DNA from: Agromyces cerinus
GTDB taxonomy: Bacteria; Actinomycetota; Actinomycetes; Actinomycetales; Microbacteriaceae
Assembly: GCF_016907835.1 (NCBI RefSeq)
Contig: NZ_JAFBCT010000001.1
Location: 1,860,001 to 1,924,000, forward strand
Length of the DNA: 64,000 nt
Reading direction: 5' to 3'
Below are positions 57,872 through 64,000 of this stretch, one piece after another. Position numbers and translations under genes: made by a program. Position 1 is the stretch's first letter. Each line of letters begins with the position of its first letter. The notes under the pieces were generated by a model that had not been told where the DNA came from, searched no databases, and saw only the letters and a list, made by a program, of their open reading frames with translations.

Positions 57872-60208
57872 TCATGCCCGGCGAAGACGAAGGCTGTTCA
57901 GCACGACGAACACGCTCGAGAACGCCATCGCGGCGCCCGCGATCATCGGGTTCAGGAAGCCCGCCGCCGCAAGTGGGATCGCCGCCACGTTGTAGGCGAA
58001 TGCCCAGAACAGGTTGCCCTTGATCGTGCGGAGCGTCGCCCGGGCGAGGGAGATCGCGTCGGCGATGGCCCCCGGCTCGTCGCGCGTGAGCGCGAGGTCG
58101 CTCGCCGATGCCGCGGCGTCGGTGCCCCCGCCCATCGCGATGCCGAGGTCGGCCGCCGCGAGCGCCGCGGCGTCGTTCACCCCGTCGCCGACCATCGCGA
58201 CCCTGCGACCCTCGGCCTGCTCGCGACGTACGATCTCGAGCTTGCCCTCGGGGCTCACTCCCGCGTGGACCTCGTCGATGCCGAGCGCCGCGGCGACCCG
58301 GGCGGCAGGGCGCTCGGCGTCGCCGGTCACGAGCGCCGGACGGAGCCCGAGCGCACGGAGCCGGTCGACCGCTTCACGGGCACCGTCGCGCACCCGGTCG
58401 CCGACCTCGACGAGCGCCTGCACCTCGCCGGCGGATCCCACGGCGACGAGGGTGTGGTCGGAGGCTGCTGCCCGCGCCTCGAGTGCCGCCGGCATGCGGT
58501 ATCCGAGCTCGACGAGGAAGGCCGGACGCCCGGCCGCCGCGGGCACCCCGTCGACGACGCCCGAGACACCGAGCCCGGCGTGGGCCCGGAAGTCGTGCAC
58601 CTGCAGGCCGCGCCACGCCGAGCCCGAGGCATCCGCCCCGTCGACGATCGCCCGCGCGACCGGGTGCTCGGAGCCGCGCTCGAGCGCTGCAGCGAGATCC
58701 AGGGCGGCGGCGCCCTCAACGCTCTCGCCACCCTCCGCGCCGTCGGCGGGCGTCACACCGGTGAGGCTCATGCGGCCGGTGGTCAGGGTGCCGGTCTTGT
58801 CGAGGAGGATCGTGTCGACGTCGCCCGCACGGTCGAGCGCTTCCGGTCCGGTGATGAGGATGCCGCGTTCGGCGCCCCGCCCGGTGCCGACGAGGATCGC
58901 CATCGGCGTCGCGAGGCCGAGCGCGCAGGGGCAGGCGATGACGAGAACGGCGACCGCCGCGGTGATGGCCTGCTCGACCGGGCTGCCGGTGGCGACCCAG
59001 ACGATCGCGGTCGCCGCGGCGAGCGCGATGACGATCGGCACGAACACCGCCGAGATGCGGTCGGCGAGGCGCTGGGCGCGCGACTTGCCGAGCTGCGCGT
59101 CCTCGACGAGGCGCGCGATCTGCGCGAGCCGGGTGTCGGTGCCGACGCGCTCGGCCGCCACGACGAGGCTGCCGCCGTGCACGATGGTCGCCGCGGTCAC
59201 CGAGGTTCCGGGTGCCACGTCCACGGGCGCGGGCTCGCCGGTCAGCATGCTCTCGTCGACGCCGGCCTCGCCGCGCACCACGACACCGTCCGCGGCGATG
59301 CGCTCGCCGGGGCGCACGACGAAGCGGTCGCCGGGGCGGAGCGCCGCGATCGGCACCCGCTCCTCGCGTTCCTCGGCGCCCTCGCCGCGCAGCACCGAGA
59401 CCTCGCGCGGCGCGAGTTCGAGGAGGGTGCGCAGCGACTGGCCTGCGCGCCGCTTCGAACGGTGCTCGAGCACGCGCCCGAGCAGCAGGATCGTGATGAC
59501 GCCCGCCGCCACCTCGAGGTAGATGTCGCCGCCCGGGGTGCCCCGCACCCCGAAGGTCCATTCGTGCGTCATGCCCGGCATGCCGGCGTGCCCGAAGAAG
59601 AGCGACCAGAGCGACCAGGCGAACGCGGTGAGCGTGCCGAGCGAGACCAGCGTGTCCATCGTCATCGAGCCGTGGCGCAGGTTCACCGCCGCTGCGCGGT
59701 GGAACGGCCAGCCGCCCCAGACGACGACCGGCGCCGCGAGCATGAGCGAGAACCACTGCCAGTAGGTGAACTGCAGCGCGGGCACCATCGCGAGCAGCAC
59801 GACGGGCACGGTGAGTGCGGCCGACACCACGAGACGGGTCATGAGCGGGTCGGATGCCGCAGCACTCGCCCGCCCCGCGGCATCCGTGACGAGGTCGGAA
59901 CCGGTGGCCGACGCGCCGCGCAGAGACGGCGGGAGCGTGACGTCTGCGCCCTGGTCGCCGAAGTCCGGTTCGGCGGCGGGAGCGGCCGGCACATGGGCGG
60001 TGTAGCCCGCCTGGCGCACCGCCTCGACGAGGTCGTCGATCGACGTCGTCGCCGGGAACCGCACGCGCGCCTTCTCGGTCGCGAGGTTGACCTCGGCCTC
60101 GACGCCGTCGAGCCTGCCGAGCCGTTTCTCGACCCTCCCGACGCAGCTCGCACAGGTCATGCCCTCGATGCCGAGGTCGATCGTGCGGGTCTCGTGCTGC
60201 AGCGTCAT
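57872..60208 (-). CDS. copA: Copper-translocating P-type ATPase
   Basis: A 778-residue P1B-ATPase. The N-terminal heavy-metal-associated domain has GIEGMTCASCVGRVEKRL (CxxC near residue 19). The core has TGEP in the actuator domain, VIACPCALGLATPMAILVG (the metal-binding CPC), DKTGTLTTG with the phosphorylated Asp, SEHPVARAI, and GDGVNDAAALAAADLGIAMG. It exports Cu(I) across the membrane. AGGAG lies 6 nt before the ATG. Divergent from csoR, separated by a CsoR-type operator. Membrane helix 2 region holds His- and Met-rich HAGMPGMTHEW, plausible for copper handling. Confidence 0.96.
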   Translation of the reverse strand: MTLQHETRTIDLGIEGMTCASCVGRVEKRLGRLDGVEAEVNLATEKARVRFPATTSIDDLVEAVRQAGYTAHVPAAPAAEPDFGDQGADVTLPPSLRGASATGSDLVTDAAGRASAAASDPLMTRLVVSAALTVPVVLLAMVPALQFTYWQWFSLMLAAPVVVWGGWPFHRAAAVNLRHGSMTMDTLVSLGTLTAFAWSLWSLFFGHAGMPGMTHEWTFGVRGTPGGDIYLEVAAGVITILLLGRVLEHRSKRRAGQSLRTLLELAPREVSVLRGEGAEEREERVPIAALRPGDRFVVRPGERIAADGVVVRGEAGVDESMLTGEPAPVDVAPGTSVTAATIVHGGSLVVAAERVGTDTRLAQIARLVEDAQLGKSRAQRLADRISAVFVPIVIALAAATAIVWVATGSPVEQAITAAVAVLVIACPCALGLATPMAILVGTGRGAERGILITGPEALDRAGDVDTILLDKTGTLTTGRMSLTGVTPADGAEGGESVEGAAALDLAAALERGSEHPVARAIVDGADASGSAWRGLQVHDFRAHAGLGVSGVVDGVPAAAGRPAFLVELGYRMPAALEARAAASDHTLVAVGSAGEVQALVEVGDRVRDGAREAVDRLRALGLRPALVTGDAERPAARVAAALGIDEVHAGVSPEGKLEIVRREQAEGRRVAMVGDGVNDAAALAAADLGIAMGGGTDAAASASDLALTRDEPGAIADAISLARATLRTIKGNLFWAFAYNVAAIPLAAAGFLNPMIAGAAMAFSSVFVVLNSLRLRRA

Positions 60209-60243
60209 CCATGTCTCCTTGGTCGAGGGCCGAGTCCCAACAG

Positions 60244-60258
60244 TACCCCCCTGGGGTA
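60244..60258. promoter_or_regulatory. CsoR-type operator between copA and csoR
   Basis: TACCCC-CCT-GGGGTA, a perfect 6-bp inverted repeat with G-tracts, as in CsoR operators. It lies 35 nt upstream of the copA start; the csoR -10 box TATCCT (60275-60280) follows inside a second GGGGTATCC stretch. Confidence 0.82.
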
Positions 60259-60286
60259 TCTGGCGCAAACGGGGTATCCTGTTGAG

Positions 60287-60565
60287 GTGATCGAGGACAT
60301 CAAGAAGCGCGCACTGCACCGCACGAAGATCATCGAGGGCCAGCTGCGCGGCATCGAGAAGATGATCGACAACGACGACTACTGCGTCGACATCATCACG
60401 CTCTCCCTGGCCGTGCAGAAGTCGCTCGGCTCCCTCAACAAGCTCCTCGTCGAGAACCACCTGCGCACGCACGTGACCGAGATGTACGACGCCGGCGGTG
60501 AGCAGCGCGACGCCGCCGTGGCCGAACTCGTGCGCATCTTCGAGCTCTCCAACAACCGGGGGTAG
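60287..60565 (+). CDS. csoR: CsoR-family metal-sensing repressor with Cys-His-His site
   Basis: A 92-residue all-helical DUF156 repressor. [20 protein letters not shown] and [12 protein letters not shown] are the sensor helices. Residues Cys33 and His58 align with the first two ligands of the copper site, but the third position, usually Cys, is His62 (spacing C-x24-H-x3-H). GTG follows TATCCT by 6 nt (leaderless). Divergent copA and the G-tract operator support copper response, though the altered ligand set resembles RcnR-like members lacking their N-terminal His. Confidence 0.93.
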   Translation: MIEDIKKRALHRTKIIEGQLRGIEKMIDNDDYCVDIITLSLAVQKSLGSLNKLLVENHLRTHVTEMYDAGGEQRDAAVAELVRIFELSNNRG

Positions 60566-60573
60566 GCGAGCGG

Positions 60574-61119
60574 ATGCCGCGCATCGAGCTGGTCACGGGC
60601 GACATCACCGTGCAGCAGGTCGACGCCATCGTGAACGCGGCCAACTCCTCGCTGCTCGGCGGCGGCGGTGTCGACGGCGCGATCCATGCGGCGGGCGGTC
60701 CCGAGATCCTCGCCGAGTGCCGGCGCCTTCGCGCGACCGACCTGCCAGACGGCCTGCCGACCGGCGAGGCCGTCGCGACGACCGCGGGCCGGCTTCCCGC
60801 GCGCTGGGTCATCCACACGGTCGGCCCGGTCTGGCCCGGCGACGGCCCCGAGGCCGACGCCAGGCGAGCGCTGCTCGCCGACGCCTACCGCAACTCGCTC
60901 GGCCTCGCCGAGTCGCTCGGAGCCGCCTCCGTCGCCCTCCCCGCCGTCTCGGCCGGCGTCTACGGATGGCCCGCAGCGGATGCCGCGCGCGTGGCGCTCT
61001 CGACGGCGGCTGCTTCACCGGCGCCGGAGCTCATCCGCTTCGTGCTCTTCTCCCCCGCCATGCACGGCGTCTTCGCCGACGCCGCTGCGGCCCTCGGTCT
61101 CACCGTCACCACCGATTGA
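60574..61119 (+). CDS. Macro-domain protein (O-acetyl-ADP-ribose deacetylase type)
   Basis: A 181-residue macro domain that fills the whole protein. [20 protein letters not shown] is followed by a [20 protein letters not shown] loop and [17 protein letters not shown] with the ADP-ribose-binding Gly-rich stretch, and the Asn, Asp and Gly residues of the deacetylase active site are kept. It hydrolyses O-acetyl-ADP-ribose or removes ADP-ribose from proteins. It starts 8 nt after the csoR stop; GGGGGTAGG precedes it. Co-transcription with csoR is likely; no copper link is known. Confidence 0.93.
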   Translation: MPRIELVTGDITVQQVDAIVNAANSSLLGGGGVDGAIHAAGGPEILAECRRLRATDLPDGLPTGEAVATTAGRLPARWVIHTVGPVWPGDGPEADARRALLADAYRNSLGLAESLGAASVALPAVSAGVYGWPAADAARVALSTAAASPAPELIRFVLFSPAMHGVFADAAAALGLTVTTD

Positions 61120-61133
61120 CCCCCGAACGGGGG
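61120..61133 (+). promoter_or_regulatory. Short hairpin just upstream of the AfsR-like gene
   Basis: CCCCCG-AA-CGGGGG directly after the macro-domain stop and about 10 nt before the TAGACT box (61143-61148). It could be a terminator for the csoR/macro operon or an operator. Confidence 0.45.
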
Positions 61134-61155
61134 GAGATTCGGTAGACTCCGGGCG

Positions 61156-61185
61156 ATGTGGTGTCGGTGGTGGCATGCCTCATGA
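61156..61185 (+). CDS. Putative leaderless nine-codon reading frame upstream of the AfsR-like gene
   Basis: MWCRWWHAS and stop. The ATG is exactly 7 nt after TAGACT, matching the leaderless pattern at other genes in the window, while the GTG that begins the longer in-frame regulator reading is 9 nt away. Three of nine codons are Trp. The TGA overlaps the ATG of the next frame by 4 nt (ATGA), so translation of this mini-frame could deliver ribosomes to the regulator. Existence and role are inferred. Confidence 0.4.
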   Translation: MWCRWWHAS

Positions 61186-63986
61186 CCATGCGCTTCGAGG
61201 TGCTGGGTCCGCTCGTGGTGCGTCTCGACGGTCGCGACATCACGCCGCGCGGAGTCCGCACGCGCACCCTGCTCGCCGCCCTCCTGGTCGCCGACGGGGC
61301 CCGCGTGACCGACGACCGGTTGAGCGAGCTGCTCTGGGGCGACGACGGAACCGCCGCCCGGCTCCAGCTGCTCGTGCACCGACTGCGAGCGACGCTCGAC
61401 GACGCCGACCGCCTCCTGCGCGAGCCCGACGGCTACCGGCTCATCGCCGGTGACGACGAACTCGACACCGCCGAGTTCGAGCGCCTCGTGGCATCCGATC
61501 GGGGTCGTGCCGCTCTCGCGCTGGTACGTGGCCCCGCGTTCGACGGGTTCGACGGCGAAGCGTTCGAGTCCGCACGCGTGCGCGCCCGCGACGCGCAGCG
61601 GACCGTGCAGCACCGAGTGCTCCGCGCCGAGCTCGAACGCGACGATCCGGCCGGGCTCCTCGCCGAGATCGGCGCGGCGGTCGCGGCAGACCCGCTCGAC
61701 GAAGAGCTCGTCGCCCTGCACATGATCGCGCTGGCCCGCTCCGGGCGCCAGGCCGACGCGATCGACGCCTACTTCTCGCTCCGCTCGGCGCTCGCCGAGG
61801 AACTCGGCATCGATCCCGGCGCCGAGATCGACGAGCTGCACCGGCGCCTCGTGTCGGGCGACGCGCTCGATCCAACGCCTGCACCCCGACAGCTGCCGGC
61901 CGCCGGCACCCTCGTCGGCCGCGACGCCGAACTCGAACGGCTCGATCTGCTGACCTCGATGGATGCAGCAGGCATCGCGGTCATCTCGGGCACGGCGGGC
62001 GCCGGCAAGACGGCGCTCGCCCTCGGCTGGGCACGCCGGGCGCGACGGCACTTCGCTGACGGCAGCCTGTTCGTCGACCTCCGCGGCTTCAGCGAGACAC
62101 GTCCGCGCGCCACGAGCGACGTGCTCGCGGGCTTCGTGCGGGCACTCGGCTACCGGTGGAACGTCCCCAGCGACGTCGAGGAGCTCGCGGCCCTCTTCCG
62201 CAGTCTCGTGCACGACCGGCGGATGGTGATCGTGCTCGACAACGCGAGATCGGTCGACCAGGTGCGGCCCCTGCTGCCCGGCGAGGGTCCCGTGGTCGTC
62301 GTCACGAGTCGCGAAGGGCTCGTCGGGCTCGGCGTGCATGTTCCCGTCCACCACGTCGAGCTCGCCGCCCTCGACCGCGACGCCGCCGTCGAACTGATCC
62401 GCACGCTGGTGCCGGATCGGGTGCGCCGGGCCGAAGCGGAACGCCTCGCCGCGCAGTGCGCCGGCCTGCCGCTCGCCCTGCAGATCGCCGCGCGCATCGC
62501 CGTCACCCATGGGCACGGCGTCGAACGGCTCGCCGACGACCTCGACGCCCACCGCGACCACCTCGATCGGCTGGACACCGGCGACGACTCCCGGTCGGGC
62601 CTGCGCACGGTGCTGTCCTGGTCGTACGAAGCCCTCGACCCGCGGGTGCGACGGGTGTTCCGGCTGCTCGGGCGCCTCCCCGATCAGGGCGCGCCCGAAG
62701 CCGCCGTCGTCGCCGTCATCGGCGGCGACCCCGGTGATGCACGCACCGATCTGCGTTCCCTCAGGCGCGTGCATCTCGTGGACGTCGACGAACGCGGTCG
62801 GCACACCCAGCACGACCTGCTGCGGGCGTACGCCCGGGAGCTCTCGGAGGCCGAACACGGAGCCGGTGCGGAAGCCGATGCCCACGACCGCCTCCTCGCG
62901 TACTACGCCGCCGGCTGCGCCGATGCCGCGGCGGTGCTCGTGCCCAGATGGGGACCGATGCCGACGGCGAGTGACGCCCGCGAACCCGACGACGCCGCAG
63001 TGAACGAGGTCTCCCCCGCCACCCGCGCCGGCCCGTTCCCCGACGCCGTGGCTGCGCGCGCCTGGCTCGACGACGAGCACGGTGCGATCGCCGCGGTCGT
63101 CAGGGCGACCGGACCGGAGTCGGACGCACGGGCGATCGCGATCGTGCTCCGGCTCCGCCCGTATCTGGCTGCGCAGGGATGGCTGGCCGAGGCACGGCTC
63201 CTGTTCTCCGACCTGCTGGAGCGCACCACCCGTCGCGACGACCTGCTCGGGCAGGCAACTGCGCTGCGACTGCTCGGCTCGCACGACGCGCACATCATCG
63301 ACTACCCGTCCGCCACCAGACGCCTCACCCGTGCGCTCGAGTTGAGCCGCCGACTCGGCGACCCCACCGGGGCGGCGATCGCGCTGAACAACATCGCCGA
63401 GATGGAGCGGCTGCTCGGCGACCCGGCCCGCGCAGTGGAACGCCTCGAGGAGGCCGTGCAGATCAACGCCGAGGTCGGCGACGTCGCCCGTCTCGGCCTC
63501 GGGCACGGCAACCTCGCGCTCGCCCACAACGCGCTCGGCGACCACGAGGCGGCGGAGGCGGCGAGTCGGCTCGCGCTCGAGGCGGCCGACCGGATCGGCT
63601 CGGAGCGCGTTCGCTGCCTCGGCCTCCGGGCGCTCGCCGACGCGAAGCTCGGACTCGGCTCGACGGCCGAGTCGGTGCGCATCGCCCGCCGTGCCCACGA
63701 ACTCGCGCGGAGCATCGACGACCTGGAGATGGAGGGCTGGTCGGCGGAGGTGCTCGGCCGAGCGCTCTCCGCGAGCGGAACGCCCGACGAGGCCGAGCGC
63801 ATGTTCGAGGCGGCGATCGAAGCGAGCAGACGGAGCGGATCGCTCGCTCAGCTGGCGCCTGCCCTGCGCGCGCTCGCCGAGCTCCGCGAAGGGCGAGCGC
63901 CCGAGGAGTCGGCTCGTCTCCTCGAGGAGGCGATGGCGATCGGCGAGCGACTGCGGAACGGCGCGACTGCTCCGATCGAGCCGTGA
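61182..63986 (+). CDS. AfsR/SARP-like regulator with NB-ARC and TPR domains
   Basis: A 934-residue transcription factor. Residues 1-85 form a winged helix of OmpR/SARP type (MRFEVLGPLVVRLDGRD, LSELLWGDDG), followed by the bacterial transcriptional activation domain to about residue 230 (DAYFSLRSALAEELGIDPGA). An NB-ARC ATPase follows with Walker A SGTAGAGKTALALG near residue 270 and MVIVLDNARS, then a tetratricopeptide region with repeated ALNNIAEMERLLGDPARAVE units. Such proteins act as global or cluster-tied activators. The start at 61182 is chosen for overlap with the upstream mini-frame; GTG at 61158 is the alternative. The gene is complete: the stop is 14 nt before the window end. Confidence 0.9.
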   Translation: MTMRFEVLGPLVVRLDGRDITPRGVRTRTLLAALLVADGARVTDDRLSELLWGDDGTAARLQLLVHRLRATLDDADRLLREPDGYRLIAGDDELDTAEFERLVASDRGRAALALVRGPAFDGFDGEAFESARVRARDAQRTVQHRVLRAELERDDPAGLLAEIGAAVAADPLDEELVALHMIALARSGRQADAIDAYFSLRSALAEELGIDPGAEIDELHRRLVSGDALDPTPAPRQLPAAGTLVGRDAELERLDLLTSMDAAGIAVISGTAGAGKTALALGWARRARRHFADGSLFVDLRGFSETRPRATSDVLAGFVRALGYRWNVPSDVEELAALFRSLVHDRRMVIVLDNARSVDQVRPLLPGEGPVVVVTSREGLVGLGVHVPVHHVELAALDRDAAVELIRTLVPDRVRRAEAERLAAQCAGLPLALQIAARIAVTHGHGVERLADDLDAHRDHLDRLDTGDDSRSGLRTVLSWSYEALDPRVRRVFRLLGRLPDQGAPEAAVVAVIGGDPGDARTDLRSLRRVHLVDVDERGRHTQHDLLRAYARELSEAEHGAGAEADAHDRLLAYYAAGCADAAAVLVPRWGPMPTASDAREPDDAAVNEVSPATRAGPFPDAVAARAWLDDEHGAIAAVVRATGPESDARAIAIVLRLRPYLAAQGWLAEARLLFSDLLERTTRRDDLLGQATALRLLGSHDAHIIDYPSATRRLTRALELSRRLGDPTGAAIALNNIAEMERLLGDPARAVERLEEAVQINAEVGDVARLGLGHGNLALAHNALGDHEAAEAASRLALEAADRIGSERVRCLGLRALADAKLGLGSTAESVRIARRAHELARSIDDLEMEGWSAEVLGRALSASGTPDEAERMFEAAIEASRRSGSLAQLAPALRALAELREGRAPEESARLLEEAMAIGERLRNGATAPIEP

Positions 63987-64000
63987 TCGGCGGCCGCGGG

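Noticed and set aside
56051..60565. Open frame of about 1500 codons on the plus strand across DUF2207 and copA
   Set aside because: It is antisense to two clear genes, its product is Arg/Glu/Asp-rich low-complexity sequence, and such frames arise from high GC. Only its end, in the csoR frame, is real.
1..64000. Mobile elements, CRISPR arrays, tRNA or rRNA genes
   Set aside because: No transposase, integrase, phage protein, repeat-spacer array or tRNA-like cloverleaf was seen.

Overview
The window is chromosomal DNA from a high-GC actinobacterium. Protein resemblance and sequence habits point to the Microbacteriaceae (Agromyces-like), but this is inference and no 16S or marker search was possible. 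The supporting signs are very high GC, actinobacterial protein families (AfsR-type regulator, CE1758/CE1759 flavin pair, actinobacterial phosphofructokinase), an abundant GGATGC/GCATCC word, and many genes that begin 6-7 nt after a TAnnnT-type -10 box, as leaderless mRNAs do. I see no phage, insertion sequence, integrase, CRISPR array, tRNA or rRNA. Coding density is high and no gene-free stretch exceeds about 300 bases.

Layout. 1-11 kb is mixed housekeeping and accessory: a membrane protein, the CE1758/CE1759 monooxygenase/FMN-reductase duo, a secreted M28 peptidase, a GT2 glycosyltransferase, an alpha/beta hydrolase, a thioredoxin-like protein, a second luciferase-like oxidoreductase, a trans-sulfuration-type PLP enzyme, a DMT exporter and a CGNR regulator. 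11-24 kb holds rpsO, an MDR dehydrogenase, DUF488 and CHRD proteins, a CPBP protease, a HAD phosphatase, a protealysin-type M4 protease beside its inhibitor emfourin, YhhN, an FKBP isomerase, a PrsW protease, an FAD-linked oxidase and an Ada-AlkA fusion.

24-38 kb is a catabolic island. It has two FCD-type GntR regulators, a ribose-type ABC importer and a nearly complete non-phosphorylating L-fucose (6-deoxyhexose) pathway: mutarotase, sugar dehydrogenase, lactonase, L-fuconate dehydratase, 2-keto-3-deoxy-fuconate dehydrogenase and 2,4-diketo-3-deoxy-fuconate hydrolase. A second enolase-superfamily dehydratase and a second FAH hydrolase suggest an additional sugar or sugar acid. A shared ATCCGATGT word sits between -35 and -10 at both main promoters.

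38-46.5 kb starts with aspartate ammonia-lyase and continues into a second island: ethanolamine-type permease, glutamine-synthetase-like ligase, class I amidotransferase, aldehyde dehydrogenase, SDR and FadR-type regulator. This matches the Streptomyces GlnA4 route, in which ethanolamine is gamma-glutamylated, oxidised and hydrolysed without a microcompartment. Two copies of a candidate operator (AATGGTY-N9-GACCWTT) lie in the divergent promoter region.

46.5-64 kb contains two nucleobase permeases back to back with a 46-bp perfect palindrome between them, a PiT phosphate transporter with a co-encoded small membrane protein, a NUDIX hydrolase, phosphofructokinase, an SNF2-family helicase, a DUF2207 surface protein, the copA/csoR copper pair, a macro-domain protein and an AfsR-like regulator. 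That regulator appears to be preceded by a leaderless, tryptophan-rich nine-codon reading frame whose stop overlaps its start codon.
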